Source of the DNA: Brachyhypopomus gauderio
Taxonomy: Eukaryota; Chordata; Actinopteri; Gymnotiformes; Hypopomidae
Direction: 5' to 3'
DNA: 64,000 nucleotides
NCBI RefSeq assembly: GCF_052324685.1
Contig: NW_027506893.1
Span: 1,062,501-1,126,500 of the forward strand
Shown here: positions 20,255 through 33,545 of the stretch, piece after piece
Position numbering within the stretch: position 1 is the first letter of the stretch
Layout: every line of letters begins with the position of its first letter
The notes under the pieces: model-generated
What the model saw: the letters and a program-made list of their open reading frames with translations, nothing else
What the model was told of the DNA's origin: nothing
The model's database searches: none
Position numbers and translations under genes: made by a program

Positions 20255-23200
20255 GAGACCCCTTGTGTCAAAACCTTGGTCAGATGTTCAAAGTCTAAGC
20301 CAGAGTCAAAACCAGAACTTAACATCAAACCCTAATGCAAAACACAGAATCTCTTTTCCTTCAGCCACAAAATGGTCTCTTACTGCCTCACTAGCCATGT
20401 TTACCCTTTCTATGCCCTCTACTGTATATTACTGCCTACCTTTTCCATTTTCATCCTATTCGTCTCCATCCCACACCCCTCACATACAATGGCCCCACCC
20501 TCTTCTGCCAATGACTGTGTGCTCATTGGCTGCAGAGTCTTCATACAGTCAAGCTCGGGTGCAGTGGGAGACCGGGGTCATTTAAACAGGACACGGTCAA
20601 CTTCCATGAACTTCATTCTCTCCCCTACCTCCAACTCCAACTATGCGTAAGCCTAAAATGATCACATGTGAAAATTAAAAAAAAAAACACGTGGGAACAA
20701 TTGCCCTCAGGCTCAAAGAAATCCGATGTGAAAACCTCGCAGGACTGTCAGACACAAATAACTTATACACAAATGAGATGCAGCCCTGGAAGATCTCCCA
20801 GCATGCCTGGCAGAACCTGGATCTGCGCCTGCCTCTTGTTACGCATAGACTTTTTACACCAGTCCGACTGTCTCTCCTGGGTCCAAACAGGGTTCCATTA
20901 GTGTAACAGAAACAAAAGCAGTCCCTGTCAGCCCTTGTATTCTGGTCGTTGGGGGTTCTCCACCCGCTGCGTCCACGCTTGGCTCAAAACTCTCGAGGGG
21001 GATTGGTGAAACCGACCCCGTTGGGAGGAAACGGGCAGTACATGTGTGGATTTCCCTAAAAACACAACACAGCCTGGGCAACCTACACGCGACATGGCAG
21101 TGCTGACCCACACAACCTCTTGCATTGCCCAGATCTTGCTGAGCCCGAGGTCTCCAGCAGTGCTCTGGGCGCTGCAGACGTTCTCAGTGTAGCCTCATTG
21201 TGAATCTGCCCAGAGGATGGCGAAGACTTCTAGAAATGACAACGGCGGTCTTCAGGTGGAGCCTGAAACATCTCTGGGCTGTCCAGATACTACAGTGATT
21301 CCTGAGCTTCGTTTCTGCCCAACAACAGGATCAGTAACACGACACGATGGGTGTTTATCTGACCAATGGGAAGGCAGACATAGACGTAAATGGTATGATT
21401 GTGAGGTCATAATACAGTCATCATAACCATCCAATGACTGCACATGTTCAAAAAGTACATTCAATAAGTACAATCTAATACTTACAAGGATATCCAATAC
21501 ATAGAAGTATATCTATTACATACAGATACATACAATACTTGCAAGTATATTCAATAATCCAATAGCACCAGAAATCCACTATGCTAAGCAAATCAAAATT
21601 GTGAAGAGTGAAGATGTTGTTGGGAAAATTTCAGACCACCCAGTCCCAGTCTTCTCCACCCCAGCAGACACCTCTCTCCGTAGGTCGAACATAACGACAA
21701 ATATTAAATGATGAATGATAAATCACCAGCCAACCTGCCCAAGGTCTCTCACTTTTTGGCATCTGACAAGAACAGATCCAATACTTGAGCTTAATCAAGA
21801 GGCCATAATTCAGCACTTTATGAGTAACCCATCCACAGAAGCTAGGGCAAACAAATAATGCCTGAGGTTAATCACAGTCACACATTGATCCCTGTCACAT
21901 CAGTCCAGGAGAGTTCAAACAGGGTGAACCTGCATCTTGACCTAAATACAGGGCTGTGGCCCTAAACTGGCTGACCAAGCACTTTTCTAAGGATTCATCT
22001 TTCTATTGATGAACAGCAGAGAAATGTGCAAATCTATAAGAGCAAAAAAGAGCTACTTAATATTCCTCATTCACAGATCCTTTGAAAAGTAAAAGATTTA
22101 AACAGGAATGAAAAAGACCATGAGCTATAACTACAGGTAGCCTAGCCTCCTTATGTGAACTGCAGCGGTATCTGCAGGCTGGGAGTCCGTTCGCCGCACA
22201 GATGACGACGATTGTGAGGTTTTGAAAGTGTGGCTCAGTGCAGCTGTGGTGGACCTGTGTAATGCCTGCAACACCTGCTGAGGGTTCTGTGCTACTGCGC
22301 AGTGGATGTTGAGCTGTGCACCGATTGCCTGAATCCCAAGTTGACAATACAGGATGCTTTCATGTGAACAAGTTACCCAAGAAATATTTTCCTTATAGGA
22401 CAATAAAAAAGTGTATATATGTACCTGCACTTAGGATAAAAGAAATGCAAGGGTCTGCATATTGCGTGTAAAATTACTTTAAACTTGTAATGGATCTACA
22501 TATGTTGTCAGTCATCTCCTTTGTGTTTCTGCAAAGTCTTATTAGACTAATTACCTTCACGTGTTAGCCGAGTTCCTTGTTATCATGTTTCTTTGCCTCG
22601 TTTGCAAGCTTCAATCTGTATTGCTCACCCAGGATTGTTCTGTGTGCCAGCGTTTTGAACCCTGCAGCATGTGGGGACACTTAATAGAAAAGCCCCTAAA
22701 ACATACCACCCTCATGACACTAAAGGAGACGTGTTGTCATGTGAGTGACGTATGACTTTTATCCACGTTTGACGGCAAAAAGATGACAAAAAATATCACA
22801 AATGATCTCGTTTCACTTTAGCTAAAACTAATGTTTATTCTTCCTCCTAAAAGTTCTCAGGACCAGTTCCTGTCAGAAATGTTTCTGATCTCTTTCCTGA
22901 CGTTTGATCAGTGTACAGCGATATGATCACGGTAATTATTGTTGACACACACGGGAAAAGACTGAAGTCAAATATTTTTTTGTGGCACAGAACCAAAGGT
23001 TTCCAGCACACACCAGTTAAAACAAATGCAACAATGGAAAGCAACAGTGCATGAATTAGATTAAAAGTAGAGTTGTCAGATTAGTCAGAATCTTCTTTGT
23101 TCTGCGTTTCAGATGAAAAGCCAGAGGCGAGTGCTTACAACAGTAAATCATCTCTTAATATTAGCGCTTCGTGTGGATATTGTGAGGAGAGGTGGAATGG

Positions 23201-24325
23201 CGTGGTGGCGAGAGTTGAGTAAGACAGAAATATACATCTGTTGGGATACAATTAAATTACTTTTTCACAGAGTACCAAGACAGCTAAACTACCAGATTAT
23301 GTGCAGATGCTGTGCACTTTAAATTCATGTTAATTTACACTAGGATGTCAGGATTTCCTCAGTGAAAAAAAAAACAACAACTATAAAACAACTTGTGCTT
23401 TGCAGAAAGAAAATACGATTTTGCCCAGTCTCATATTTTTTTATTACAGAAAACTTGAAAGTTGTGTTCTTTTATAAAAAACGTGATGAATGTTCCTCTG
23501 TGTTGCGGGTCTCTGTGCTGTAGGCTGTAACGTTTAGAAGTTCCCCGGTGAGGCATAATCTATTGCCAGCGCAGGATTTAGTTTGGGCCTCACAGCCCCA
23601 AGTCCAGCCATGTGACAACTGTTAATGACTCTGTTACAAATAGCTAACTGGAACTATACAGCAACGGGTTCAACAAAACATACAGTACATTCCTCTATGC
23701 TCTTGTATGGACAGAATTTATAGTTTTCATTAGAGTTTCAAGCCTCAAACTTCTGAGAGATTTCAGTGAGTCTAATGTTAAGCTATGACACAATCACTAC
23801 CTAATAAGTGTCTAGGGAAATTGAAATGTACATTTATAAGCCATTCTAAATCAAAACCACCTTATTTCACCAAGTACTGCATGTTTAACATACAAGATTT
23901 TGTTTTGGTGAGTGCACACATGTATTATGTGTAATATACTAAACAGACCAGAGAAATCCACAAGAAATGTTCAAATATACATACAGAAACATACAAATAT
24001 TCAAGAGGGGAAAAAAGTGAATTTGAAAACAGATTGACTTACAGTGATGGGAGCAGGGTTTGTCACTGCAGAAGAGTCACGGTCAGTGGGGAGTTAGTCC
24101 CCCCCCACCCCCCCCACCCCCCACCCCCCCCTTGGCTCATTATCAGTGTGTGTCTTCCGTATTGCAGTGTGTCGGCCAGCAAGCGCAAGGAAGCCTCATC
24201 TGTGAGCTTGTCTCTCAACAAGGCCAACGCCGCCCAGGGCTTTCTCTATGAAGCTTGTGAGATGTAAATTCAGCAGCCACAATCCCCCATGTTGATTGCA
24301 CAATCATTTAGTGCCTCATATGTTT
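20255..24325. other. Intergenic DNA without a recognised gene
   Basis: Scattered short open frames only. 19.7-21.4 kb has a somewhat coding-like composition but is broken by stops in every frame and matches no family I recognise. A C-rich run lies at 24099-24131. Confidence 0.4.
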
Positions 24326-24333
24326 GGCTAGGT

Positions 24334-25117
24334 CAGTGGTTCCCAAAGTGGGGGGCGCGCCCCCTAGGTGGGGCGCGGAGCTATTGCAGGGGGGGCGCGG
24401 AGCTTGAAAGTAAAACGTGCACATGTGTCAATATTAGGGATGCACCGATTCCGATATTAATATCTGAAAAAATTCTAGATCGGGTATCGGTGACAATGTG
24501 ACCGATCCATAAAAACAGATCTATTCAGTCTAGTTCTATGCTTATATTGCTTGCTTTTCGGAGTTAGTTCAACCTTAATACTCGTGCTGGTGGTATTCCA
24601 CTTAGTCCGTTTATTTGCTGGTTGACCAAAATAAACCTGGGCTCCAGCAATACTTCACTGTTCATGCATGAACTGGTGAGTTGTCCAAATCTCATTTAAT
24701 GCGTTACTTACAGAAATGAAATAAAGAGCAGTGGTCTGACTCGGCAGAAAGCTAAAAAAACAACAATATTCCATACGCGCACGCAACTCGCTCCCTTAAA
24801 GAGACAGTACACATATTTCTGGCCGTTACATGCTTTGTGCTCTGCGTGATGTCTACGCTTGCAAACTAGCCGCATATGTATTGCTGTTTCTCTTATTTCA
24901 TCTCCTTATTTATTTTAAATTATATTTAGAATTCTTGAACCATTTAAAAGGTTTCTTGCAGTTTATTTTTTTCATGTTTGACCAAAGTTGTGAACCTATT
25001 GTTTTTGTAAGTTTTCAACACATCCCTAGTCAATATGGGGGGGGGGGTGTAGGGGGGGCGCAAAAATATTCTCATCTACTAAAGGGGGGCACGGCAGAAA
25101 AAGTTTGGGAACCACTG
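24334..25117. mobile_element. Non-autonomous hAT element with perfect 8-bp TSD (outer member of a nest)
   Basis: Its ends are CAGTGGTTCCCAAA and the reverse complement TTTGGGAACCACTG, the classic ends of hAT (Charlie-like) elements. It is flanked by identical 8-bp duplications GGCTAGGT at 24326-24333 and 25118-25125. Without the element nested at 24435-25028 and that element's duplication, the outer copy is about 182 bp, made of G-rich arms (GGGGGGCGC). It encodes no transposase. Confidence 0.9.
24435..25028. mobile_element. Second hAT-like element nested in the first, with its own 8-bp TSD
   Basis: Left end TAGGGATGCACCGATTCCGA; right end in reverse complement TAGGGATGTGTTG. The identical flanking octamers GTCAATAT lie at 24427-24434 and 25029-25036. 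The left end has repeated CCGAT/ATCGG subterminal motifs. At 594 bp with no coding capacity it is a non-autonomous copy; the right end matches the left for only about 9 bases. Confidence 0.85.
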
Positions 25118-25125
25118 GGCTAGGT

Positions 25126-26689
25126 CATACATTTACCAGAGCATTTTAAATATTTTACACCTGTTTTGTAAAGTTTACGGTTCGCTGGTCTTCTTGTGGC
25201 AGCTGTGTACAAGTAATTGCTGCCTCTTCTCATGTTTAGATTTCATACTGCAATTTGGTGTTTTGAAAAGACATTAACTTGCACATACCAATAATTTTCC
25301 TTCTTTACTAAAATTAGAATGCACTTTAAATAGAAATCTACAGCTTCACTCGCAACCTTTGAACATTTTTTTTCTTGCTTTCTTTCTATTTATTCTATAT
25401 ATTCTATATATTCATCAGGACAGTCATGTCATCAGGACAGTGCTCCTTCACCATGACACTGCTGTGTGAGGATATTCTAGACATAGGAGCAAAACGTCTA
25501 ATCCCTGGGCGAGAAAACTGGAAGCTTTTCTGTTTGCTTCTTTACGCATGACCAGGGTTAAACTGGGCCAGAGAACTCAGGAGCCGCTGGTTTAAAGCAG
25601 AGTTCTCCAAAAAGATGAGCCCCAGAAACCCCGCTTTACGTAACCTGCAACTCGAGCCGAGCTCTCTAATTTGATAGAAATGTAAATCGTTTCTAATACA
25701 ACCTTCATGAAATCCATTTAACTATCTGATGTGATAAACCACGCTGACAGACAGGCCCCGCGACGCTGCACCAGGACCTCCCGCCCCCCCCCCCACTGCA
25801 ACACCACCCCTTCCAGCATTCCAGTGGGGGGTTTTTGTTTTTTTTGTCTTGGTGCTACATGGTTCTTTGATTCTGTGAAACTGCACATCCTCCTCTCTTT
25901 GTTCTGCCAATTTTCTTTTGTGAACAATTGTTTTAATTTAGTTGAATTACACCAATAACAGATGCAATGCTTCAAATAAAGACAGGAAGGTGAATAAATG
26001 CAATTAATGTATTAATTAAAACAAAAAATTAAATGGTCCTATATCAATGTATAGAACACACAGACCGAAATTTGAAAATGGTTATCCAGCTGCTTGTCTC
26101 GTTTACTTTAATGGTAAGTATTCCTACACCGCTCTGATGTCCTGGGCTCAAGACCACATATGCAAGCTGCTGAGAGCTGCATGGATATAACATCTGATAA
26201 GTGAGGACCCATACACACCTACACATTTTACGTAGGGTGTTTCAGTCTGTAGCTAATCATTTTTAGCTTCTGTGAAAGTAGAAAGACGTAGAAGAGATTC
26301 CTCTGCCAGGATCTGAATTTTTTTTTTTATCTGGTGTTAAAACAATGTTCTTATCCACCAAAGATTGAATGCCTCCACCAAGCTGTGTCGAAACCCCTCC
26401 CACTGCAAATGTGCAGGAAGCACAATTTGAGAGCACAGTCGGTAAAGATTAACATGTTTCAAGGGTTCAAATAAGCCTGCGTAATGTCTTCTGATTAATC
26501 ATTTGGTAATTTGGGTCTTTTGACAGCCTAGCAATCATTTTTCATCAAACAATCATGCATAAAGATTAATGTCTTTTACTCCATATGGACACCAACTAGA
26601 GTGAAAGGTAATTTAAGTTGTTCTGTCAGTTTTCAGTCTCTGCTTTTTTCAAGGTCTTCCAACCTGCCACATAAAGGCATGGAAGAATT
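25126..26689. other. Intergenic DNA without a recognised gene
   Basis: Single-copy sequence with a short poly-C at 25785-25794 and the palindrome TGATTAATCA at 26492-26501 in an AT-rich stretch. No exon supported. Confidence 0.45.
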
Positions 26690-26882
26690 GAAGTAGATTA
26701 GGTTACTATCATTTTTAAGTAGACTAGATAATTGCCATTTTTAAATAGACTGGATCATTGCCATTTTAAAATAGACTGGATTATTGCCAATTTTAAAGTA
26801 GACTGAAATATTACTATTTTAAGTAGATTGGATCATTGCCATTTTTTTAAATAGACTGGATTATTGCCAATTCTAAAGCATT
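26690..26882 (+). repeat. 36-bp minisatellite, about 5 diverged copies
   Basis: Units with core TAGACTGGATYATTGCCATT and variable poly-T; copies are 35 to 39 bp long. Confidence 0.85.
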
Positions 26883-28404
26883 TGGTTACATAGGTGGCTA
26901 GCATGTTTACACAGCTAGATAAAACTGATCTAGTTCAATCCAGTACACCTTCATATAGCAGGAATGTTTGGTGTGAATATACTCTTATTCAGATTTATAA
27001 GCGGCTTGTCATTTACGTTTTTTGCCAACTGGCTGTTCCTAAGGGCATTCACCATCTAGCAAATTCAGCAGGTCAAATTTGCATAACACACCCTCAGTTC
27101 AACAGAGTTGGAGCTCAGATATAAGACGCACGGCTCCCCCTCCTCTTAAATCCCGACCCCTGGGCATGGCCAAGTTCTCTGTTCCTCTTCACTCCAGATG
27201 CACCAGCTGTTAGCTGATGCATCTCCTGGCTCAGGTCCAGAACAGTCATCCTTCGTTTCATGAGCCCTCCAACTGAGATCTTTTGAGATTGGTCAGTTTA
27301 ATAAATTTTGAATGGATGGCAGAATTGAGCATTTCTGAGTTTTTTAAAACCCTCAGTCCTTTCCTGCTTCAAATTATGTTCGCGTCAAATAATTTCTGCT
27401 CAGGCAGCGCAATAGGCGCTAACGTTTGTGTTTCATAGTTCATCCGCGTTTCAAAGAGGCTCATTATTTTGTTAACTGGGCCACATCGATAAATGCCTCA
27501 ATTTTGTTTTTACAACAACTCGGTTGTGTATTAGCCAGGCAGCTCAAAGCGTTCCGTCACGGCACACTGACTGGTGGTGATTTTGTATATCTAGTTCTTA
27601 TTGTGTCAATGGATCTTGCAGTGGCGCTTTGAGGCACACTGAGACTTGCTACTGGGAAGCAAAGTGTCTGCCAAGTCACCTCTGCTGGTCCCAATCCCCA
27701 CGTGTTTTCCACCTTTCTCGTTGCCTTCAGCTTGTAGATGTCACAACTTGCTAAGCAAAACAAATGGAACATATGGGGCCTGCCAAAACGCTTTGTTACA
27801 CATAAACGTAGCGTCGGTAGTATGACCATGAAAACAACACCGTATGTTACTCTATAATAACCTAAAAAAAACAACCCAGATCCAAAAACCGCATTTGGAT
27901 AATGACAAGAAGAATTTGTACAGCTCAGTTTTCTGAATTACACTTCAGCACATTAGATTCCCATCTGTCCATGTGTGTGCAATGTATTTAGGATCCAGTA
28001 GATCACAGTTAAGACAAACTTAACCTGGGTTCAATCAGTTAGAATACGGTTGGCATTAGGAAGGAATGACAAGGTGTTTTACATTCAAACAACACTTTGA
28101 AGGGAGTTGCAGTCTTGTCTGTCCATCTAAATGTGCCTCAGTAGAACAGGACTGGGTCCTATTTAGTGTTTGTCCTGACACAGGTCAAACTGTCTCCTTG
28201 TCTCTGGGTTTTCTGGGACTGAAAAGAGACTCCAGGCTGCAGTGGCTTCTCCTGATAACGTCTTCGTCGTCTTCTTCCTCAGGGGGGCGGAGGCACTCTC
28301 AAGCAACAGTACACACAGAAATTGTCTTTTTACCCTGAACTCTTCTGTGGCTGCTTATACCCAGGAGTCTTATTCAGTTTAGAGTGTCTGCAGCCGGCCT
28401 GAGA
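26883..28404. other. Intergenic DNA without a recognised gene
   Basis: No supported exon, RNA gene or transposon end was found. Confidence 0.45.
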
Positions 28405-29037
28405 GGCAGAGAAAGGGGAGGGGCTGTGTTGAGAAGAAAGGGGAGGGGCTGTGTTGAGAAGAAAGGGGAGGGGCTGTGTTGAGGGGAAAGGGGAGGGGCT
28501 GTGTCGAAGAGAAAGGGGAATAGCTGTGTCGAGGATAAAGGGGAGGGGCTGTGTCGAAGAGAAAGGGGAGGGGCTGTGTCGAGGAGAAAGGGGAGGGGCT
28601 GTGTTGAGGGGAAAGGGGAGGGGCTGTGTCGAGGAGAAAGGGGAGTGGCTGTGTCGAGGAGAGAAAGGGGAGGGGCTGTGTCGAAGAGAAAGGGGAGTGG
28701 CTGTGTCGAGGAGAAAGGGGAGGGGCTGTGTCGAAGAGAAAGGGGAGTAGCTGTGTTGAGGAGAAAGGGGAGGGGCTGTGTCGAGGAGAGAAAGGGGAGG
28801 GGCTGTGTCGAAGAGAAAGGGGAGTGGCTGTGTCGAGGAGAAAGGGTAGGGGCTGTGTTGAAGAGAAAGGGGAGGGGCTGTGTCGAGGAGAAAGGGGAGG
28901 AGCTGTGTCGAGGAGAAAGGGGAGGGGCTGTGTTGAGGGGAAAGGGGAGGGGCTGTGTCGAGGAGAAAGGGGAGGAGCTGTGTCGAGGAGAAAGGGGAGG
29001 GGCTGTGTTGAGGGGAAAGGGGAGGGGCTGTGTCGAG
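28405..29037 (+). repeat. 25-bp G-rich minisatellite, about 25 copies
   Basis: Unit with core GGGGCTGTGTCGAGGAGAAA; some copies carry a 2-bp GA insertion (27 bp). Strong purine bias on the plus strand. Long open frames on both strands are repeat translations (for example repeated CVEEKGEGL) and are not genes. Confidence 0.94.
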
Positions 29038-31279
29038 GTTCCATTTTCAAAGTCTCTGGCTTTAGTGAGTCAGCCAGTGCTGTCTGGGATCAGCCATAAG
29101 CATCTCCGTAGGCCTCTGAGCCACTCTGGGACTGAGCCCAGAACACACTGCAGCATAACAGCTAACATTTCCACAGACAAGCTGTTCGTAGCTCCCAGTT
29201 TGCCTCTGAGTTTTGAATCTTCCTAAACGTGTCTACCCAGTCCCTAAGAAACCAGTAATGCCACAAACAAGTGACGGTGTAGTAAGACTGTCCTATAGAT
29301 CTTAAATATACAGATCGTCTGTAATATTTTGTTTATACACACACTGATGCTCCAGCATGCTTGATATTTTTTGGACGTATATGGTTGCAAGTGGAAAACC
29401 AAGAAAGGACGTGACACAAACGGACGTTAATGTCGCTGGACTGGTGAAGCACAACTGCACATTTTGACTGTCACGTCAGCAACACTGAAACAGCCGCTCT
29501 GAAACTTCAGTGTTGCCACAGTAACCTAGACTACACACGAAGTGGAATGCGTAATATTGCGCTAATCCAATTTTAATATAGCCTTTACCTTTCAGACCTA
29601 ATGCAAAATTTAGTGCTTAAATTTGTAGTTTAATATTTAATATGTGATTCCTTGAATTTGGGTGAATGGGGCGTTATGTAATTCAGAGGCTTTGCCTTTT
29701 GAAGAGGAAGACGAGGATAAGAAAACAAGAAATGTCAGTGAAGAAGGGTGACCACTCAAAACAAGCCTTTAAAAACAGGGACATTTGGACAGTGAGTTAA
29801 AAGCAAAAATATTCAGCCCCATTAGTGTGAGCTATGAGAATCAATGCATTCTATTGAAATATTTCCGACATGCATGTGTTATAACTAAATTGAATATGTT
29901 ATTACTATTACTACTACAATTAATATATTATTGGCATGTTCTGAAACTGTAAAAGTATTTTCCTAATAAACCATAAGGAGAAAAGTCAGTGCTTAGAAAA
30001 GGTTTGGTGGCCAAAATACTAAATTAATAAACATTTTCATAAAAAACATTATAGACTAGTTTCTCTCTGAGTGTTGAATATAATAATATGTAAATCTAAA
30101 CACCTGAGCACATGAATCATTTAACAGACAATGAAGTTTCATCCAGCGTTCCCGACTCACAACGAGGGTGCCAATAATTATGGAGGGTGTCGGTTCTCCC
30201 CCCCCCTGGTGACGCACCTGTTAGTATCACTCCCTGGCAGAGCAGATCTCTGCACACATTCAGGTTTGAGTCCCAGTCGTGCCATTTGCCGTCCATAGCA
30301 GGGGGTCTCACAGGATGGGGGGGGGGGCCTTCTTTCTCCCCTGTTGCTATGCAACGGCACAGCCGGCTGGGCATTAGCATGGTCACGGCTCCGGGATGTG
30401 TGCGGTATCACCGCGGATGGCAAGAGTGTCCCAGCTGAAACCCAACACAAAGTAGCAATCTGTTGCCTTTAATTCTGAAAGACTTGAATGCATATCAGAC
30501 ACGCATTCCGTATGACTGTAAAACTGGTAAAATTGGAGGAATATACGTTATTCTAACGTATGGCTAACAATGGCTGCAATTAACACTAAACAATAAGCAT
30601 CATACTGAGAACATTCATGCTTAGTCTGGTTAACAACGTCTGTGGTTAACGGCTGTGGTGCAAATAAAATTGAAGTGAACTTAATTGAACCATTATGGAA
30701 AATCAAAGGACGGTGGACTTCAGTGAGCGGGAGTGAACAGAATCCCCTCTGTAGCATCAGAGTGCAGATACTAGCACGTTCGTTGCAATTATTCTGAAAT
30801 AGATTGTGTATGTGGTCATGATGGAGTATTATGGCCCTTGATGATGGGTTACAACTCTGCATCTGTTGAGATACATTGTCATCCTGTCGGCCTCTCGCCA
30901 GTCGGGCCACAGCTCAATACATGAATACAACATCTTTAAACTTAGGAATTGATTTTTCCCACAAACCCAGCAGTGCATAGGCAGAAACACATGCACTTCA
31001 GTGGAGGAACCACACAATCGAAGAATCACAAATATATATATAATATATACAGCCAATGCAAAGTCATCTACAAAAGTCAGATATAAAGTCTTCTGGCATT
31101 CAGTGAGTGGATATTTGAGTTTGGAGAACAGCTAATAGAGTCAGAGAGGCCAATAGAGAGGTCATCCTCAGTGAAGGTACATCCATCACAATGGGAGGTG
31201 ATGGTATCAATGGTTTTGAAAATCATTACAACGTACAACAATTTCCTACACAAAGATGTGAAACATCAGAAAAGCAGCA
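29038..31279. other. Intergenic DNA without a recognised gene
   Basis: Single-copy sequence. A weak tRNA-like promoter pair at 30233-30275 may be an old SINE fragment but cannot be supported. A poly-G run lies at 30318-30327. Confidence 0.4.
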
Positions 31280-31856
31280 GCAGACATGGGACAGCAGAAG
31301 AAAGAGAGAGCAGAAGAGAGAAAGGGAGTAGAAGAGGGAGATCAGAAAAGAGACATCAGAAGAGAGAGAGCAGAAGAGAGATCAGAAAAAAGACATCCGA
31401 AGAGAGATTAGAAGAGAGATCAGAAGAGAGCGAGAGCAGAAAAGAGAGATCAGAAGAGAGAGAGAGCAGAAAAGAGAGATCAGAAGAGAGAGATCAGAAG
31501 AGAGAGAGCAGAAGAGAGAGAACAGAAGAGAGAGAGGGAGTAGAAGAGGAAGATCAGAAAAGAGACATCAGAAGAGAGATTAGAAGAGAGATCAGAAGAG
31601 AGAGAGAGCAGAAAAGAGAGATCAGAAGAGAGAGATCAGAAGAGAGGAAGTAGAACAGGGAGATCAGAAAAGATACATCAGAAGAGAGAGAGCAGAAGAG
31701 GGGGATCAGAAGAGAGACATCAAAAGAGAGAGCAGAAGAGGGAGATCAGAAAAAAGACATCCAAAGAGATTAGAAGAGAGATCAGAAGAGAGAGAGAGCA
31801 GAAAAGAGAGATCAGAAGAGAGAGAGAGCATAAAAGAGAGATCAGAAGAGGGAGCA
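31280..31856 (+). repeat. Purine-only GA-rich tandem repeat
   Basis: About 580 bp of imperfect AGATCAGAAGAGAGAGAGCAG units, over 90 percent purine on the plus strand. The 160-codon Arg/Glu-rich open frame inside it is a repeat translation. Confidence 0.92.
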
Positions 31857-33282
31857 GTGATAATTCGAGGCTCGTCAACATGATGGACCCCTGAATGGTT
31901 GGTTTGCTAAACACTACAGTATGTAGGTCATTCAAATCAGAGTCCTCGAATTGCGTAATTGGCTGGAAAACCGTGGAACTGAGCTCCAGTCCCCTGTTGG
32001 CTGCGGGGAAGCCGCAGCCATCTGCAACTGGGAGTCCACCAGAGCGCAACTGGCCGTGCTGTCATTGGCTGGGAGGAATGCCGTGGTGCCTTTCCCTGTT
32101 CAGAGCCACGCCGGGCCAAGCGCAGGCGTCCGTAAGGTCGAGTACGCAGGAAATCACCCGCTCAGATCTCTCTCTCTCTCTCTCTCTACCAAACCAGCGC
32201 CACTGTTCTGTGCCAATGTACGAGCGATGTACAATGTACGACGTGCAAGTGCCAGCAGCATGAGACGCGGAGCTGGCGACGTGTGACGGAGGAGGCCCGT
32301 GTTGGCCGGGACACTTCCAGGTTGGTAGTCGCCATGTGACTGAGGATGCCCAGGTAGCAGGTGGAACTGGCAACAACTGACAAGAGGCAGAAAATGGAAA
32401 AAATGCAAGTGAAGAATTATAGAGAACATGTCCAGAAATCCAGATTGAACTGGTAAAACGTAGAGGGAGGTTAGAAGGGGATATAGTGTTAGGAACCCTG
32501 CACATGCATTTCTGACCAGTTTTTATATGTTAAGAGAGACCGATACAGAAAATGACAAAAGTCAAGCCGGGATTAAATAAAAGACAAGATTTCCATGTCC
32601 TTATACAAAAGGAAACACTTGGATTTGGTCTGAGCAATAAGAATCTTATTGTGGAGTTTATTTATTGTCAAATTATAAGCCTGAATCAGTACTAACACCA
32701 AGATACTTTAATAGGTGACCAAAATAATAGATGTGTAATTCATGGGATAAGGGGCCTAGGCTGTTATGTTTTTATGTGTCTGTTCCAGCCAGAGGGGGCA
32801 AGCACAATGACCTCAAGTCTTGCTTTCATTTAGCTGTAGGACGTTTATTGCAATTCAATTTTTAATGTCCTTAATGCAGTGAACAAGTTACCAGGATTCA
32901 GTGGGAAGCATAGTTGTTTATCATCAAGATTCAAGTAATAAGAGTTCTTACACTTGTAAAATCTGTAACTTGGGAGTGTAGCAACGAGAATAGAATCAGC
33001 CTAAAATAGAACCTTGCAGTACGCCACAAGCAATTGCCCTTTAAAAAGGAAAAAGTCAATGTAACACATTCCAACCTTTAGTTTTAGATTCCCCATAAAC
33101 ATACATTGATCAGCTGTGTCAAAGGAAGTAGTTAGGTAACAGTCAATAATTTAAACAGGACGCTATTAACAGTTCAATGTAATGCCACAAAACTAGAGTA
33201 CAAAAGTGCTTAATTCATTTTAAATGGTCTTCTAGAAGAAGTCAGAATAAACATTCCATGCTTAAACCACCACTGAGCTGTG
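31857..33282. other. Intergenic DNA without a recognised gene
   Basis: A (CT)n run lies at 32167-32187. Short overlapping frames on both strands at 31.9-32.5 kb lack similarity. Confidence 0.45.
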
Positions 33283-33545
33283 CTTCTGTGTTTGTACTGT
33301 GTTGTGTTTGTACTGTGTTGTGTTTGTACTGTGCTGTGTTTGTACTGTGTTGTGTTTGTACTGTGCTGATGTGGTATGTTTTGTGCTGTATTTGTATTGA
33401 GCAGTGTTTGTTCTGAGCTGTGTTTGTATTGAGCTGCTGTGGTTGTATTGGGCTTCTGTGTTTGTACTGTGCTGTGGTTGTATTGTGCTGCTGTGGTTGT
33501 ACTGTGCTGTGGTTGTATTGTGCTGCTGTGCTTTATTTATGCTGA
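33283..33545 (+). repeat. Degenerate 15-bp-class minisatellite
   Basis: Repeats built on TGTGTTTGTACTGTG, with related TGTGGTTGTATTGTGCTGC units in the second half. Confidence 0.9.

Noticed and set aside
19700..21400. Coding-like texture with frames such as 20691-20906 and 20854-21111
   Set aside because: I considered a decayed retroelement, but stops interrupt all frames and no family motif is visible.
28379..29226. Long Arg/Glu/Cys-rich and Pro/Ser-rich open frames
   Set aside because: Repeat translations of the 25-bp minisatellite on opposite strands.
30233..30275. Possible tRNA-derived SINE promoter (TGGCAGAGCAG and GGTTTGAGTCC)
   Set aside because: The A and B boxes are only about 30 bases apart, no cloverleaf folds, and no SINE tail or duplication is visible.
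31171..31653. 160-codon Arg/Glu-rich open frame
   Set aside because: Comes from the purine-only GA repeat; no domain or splice context.
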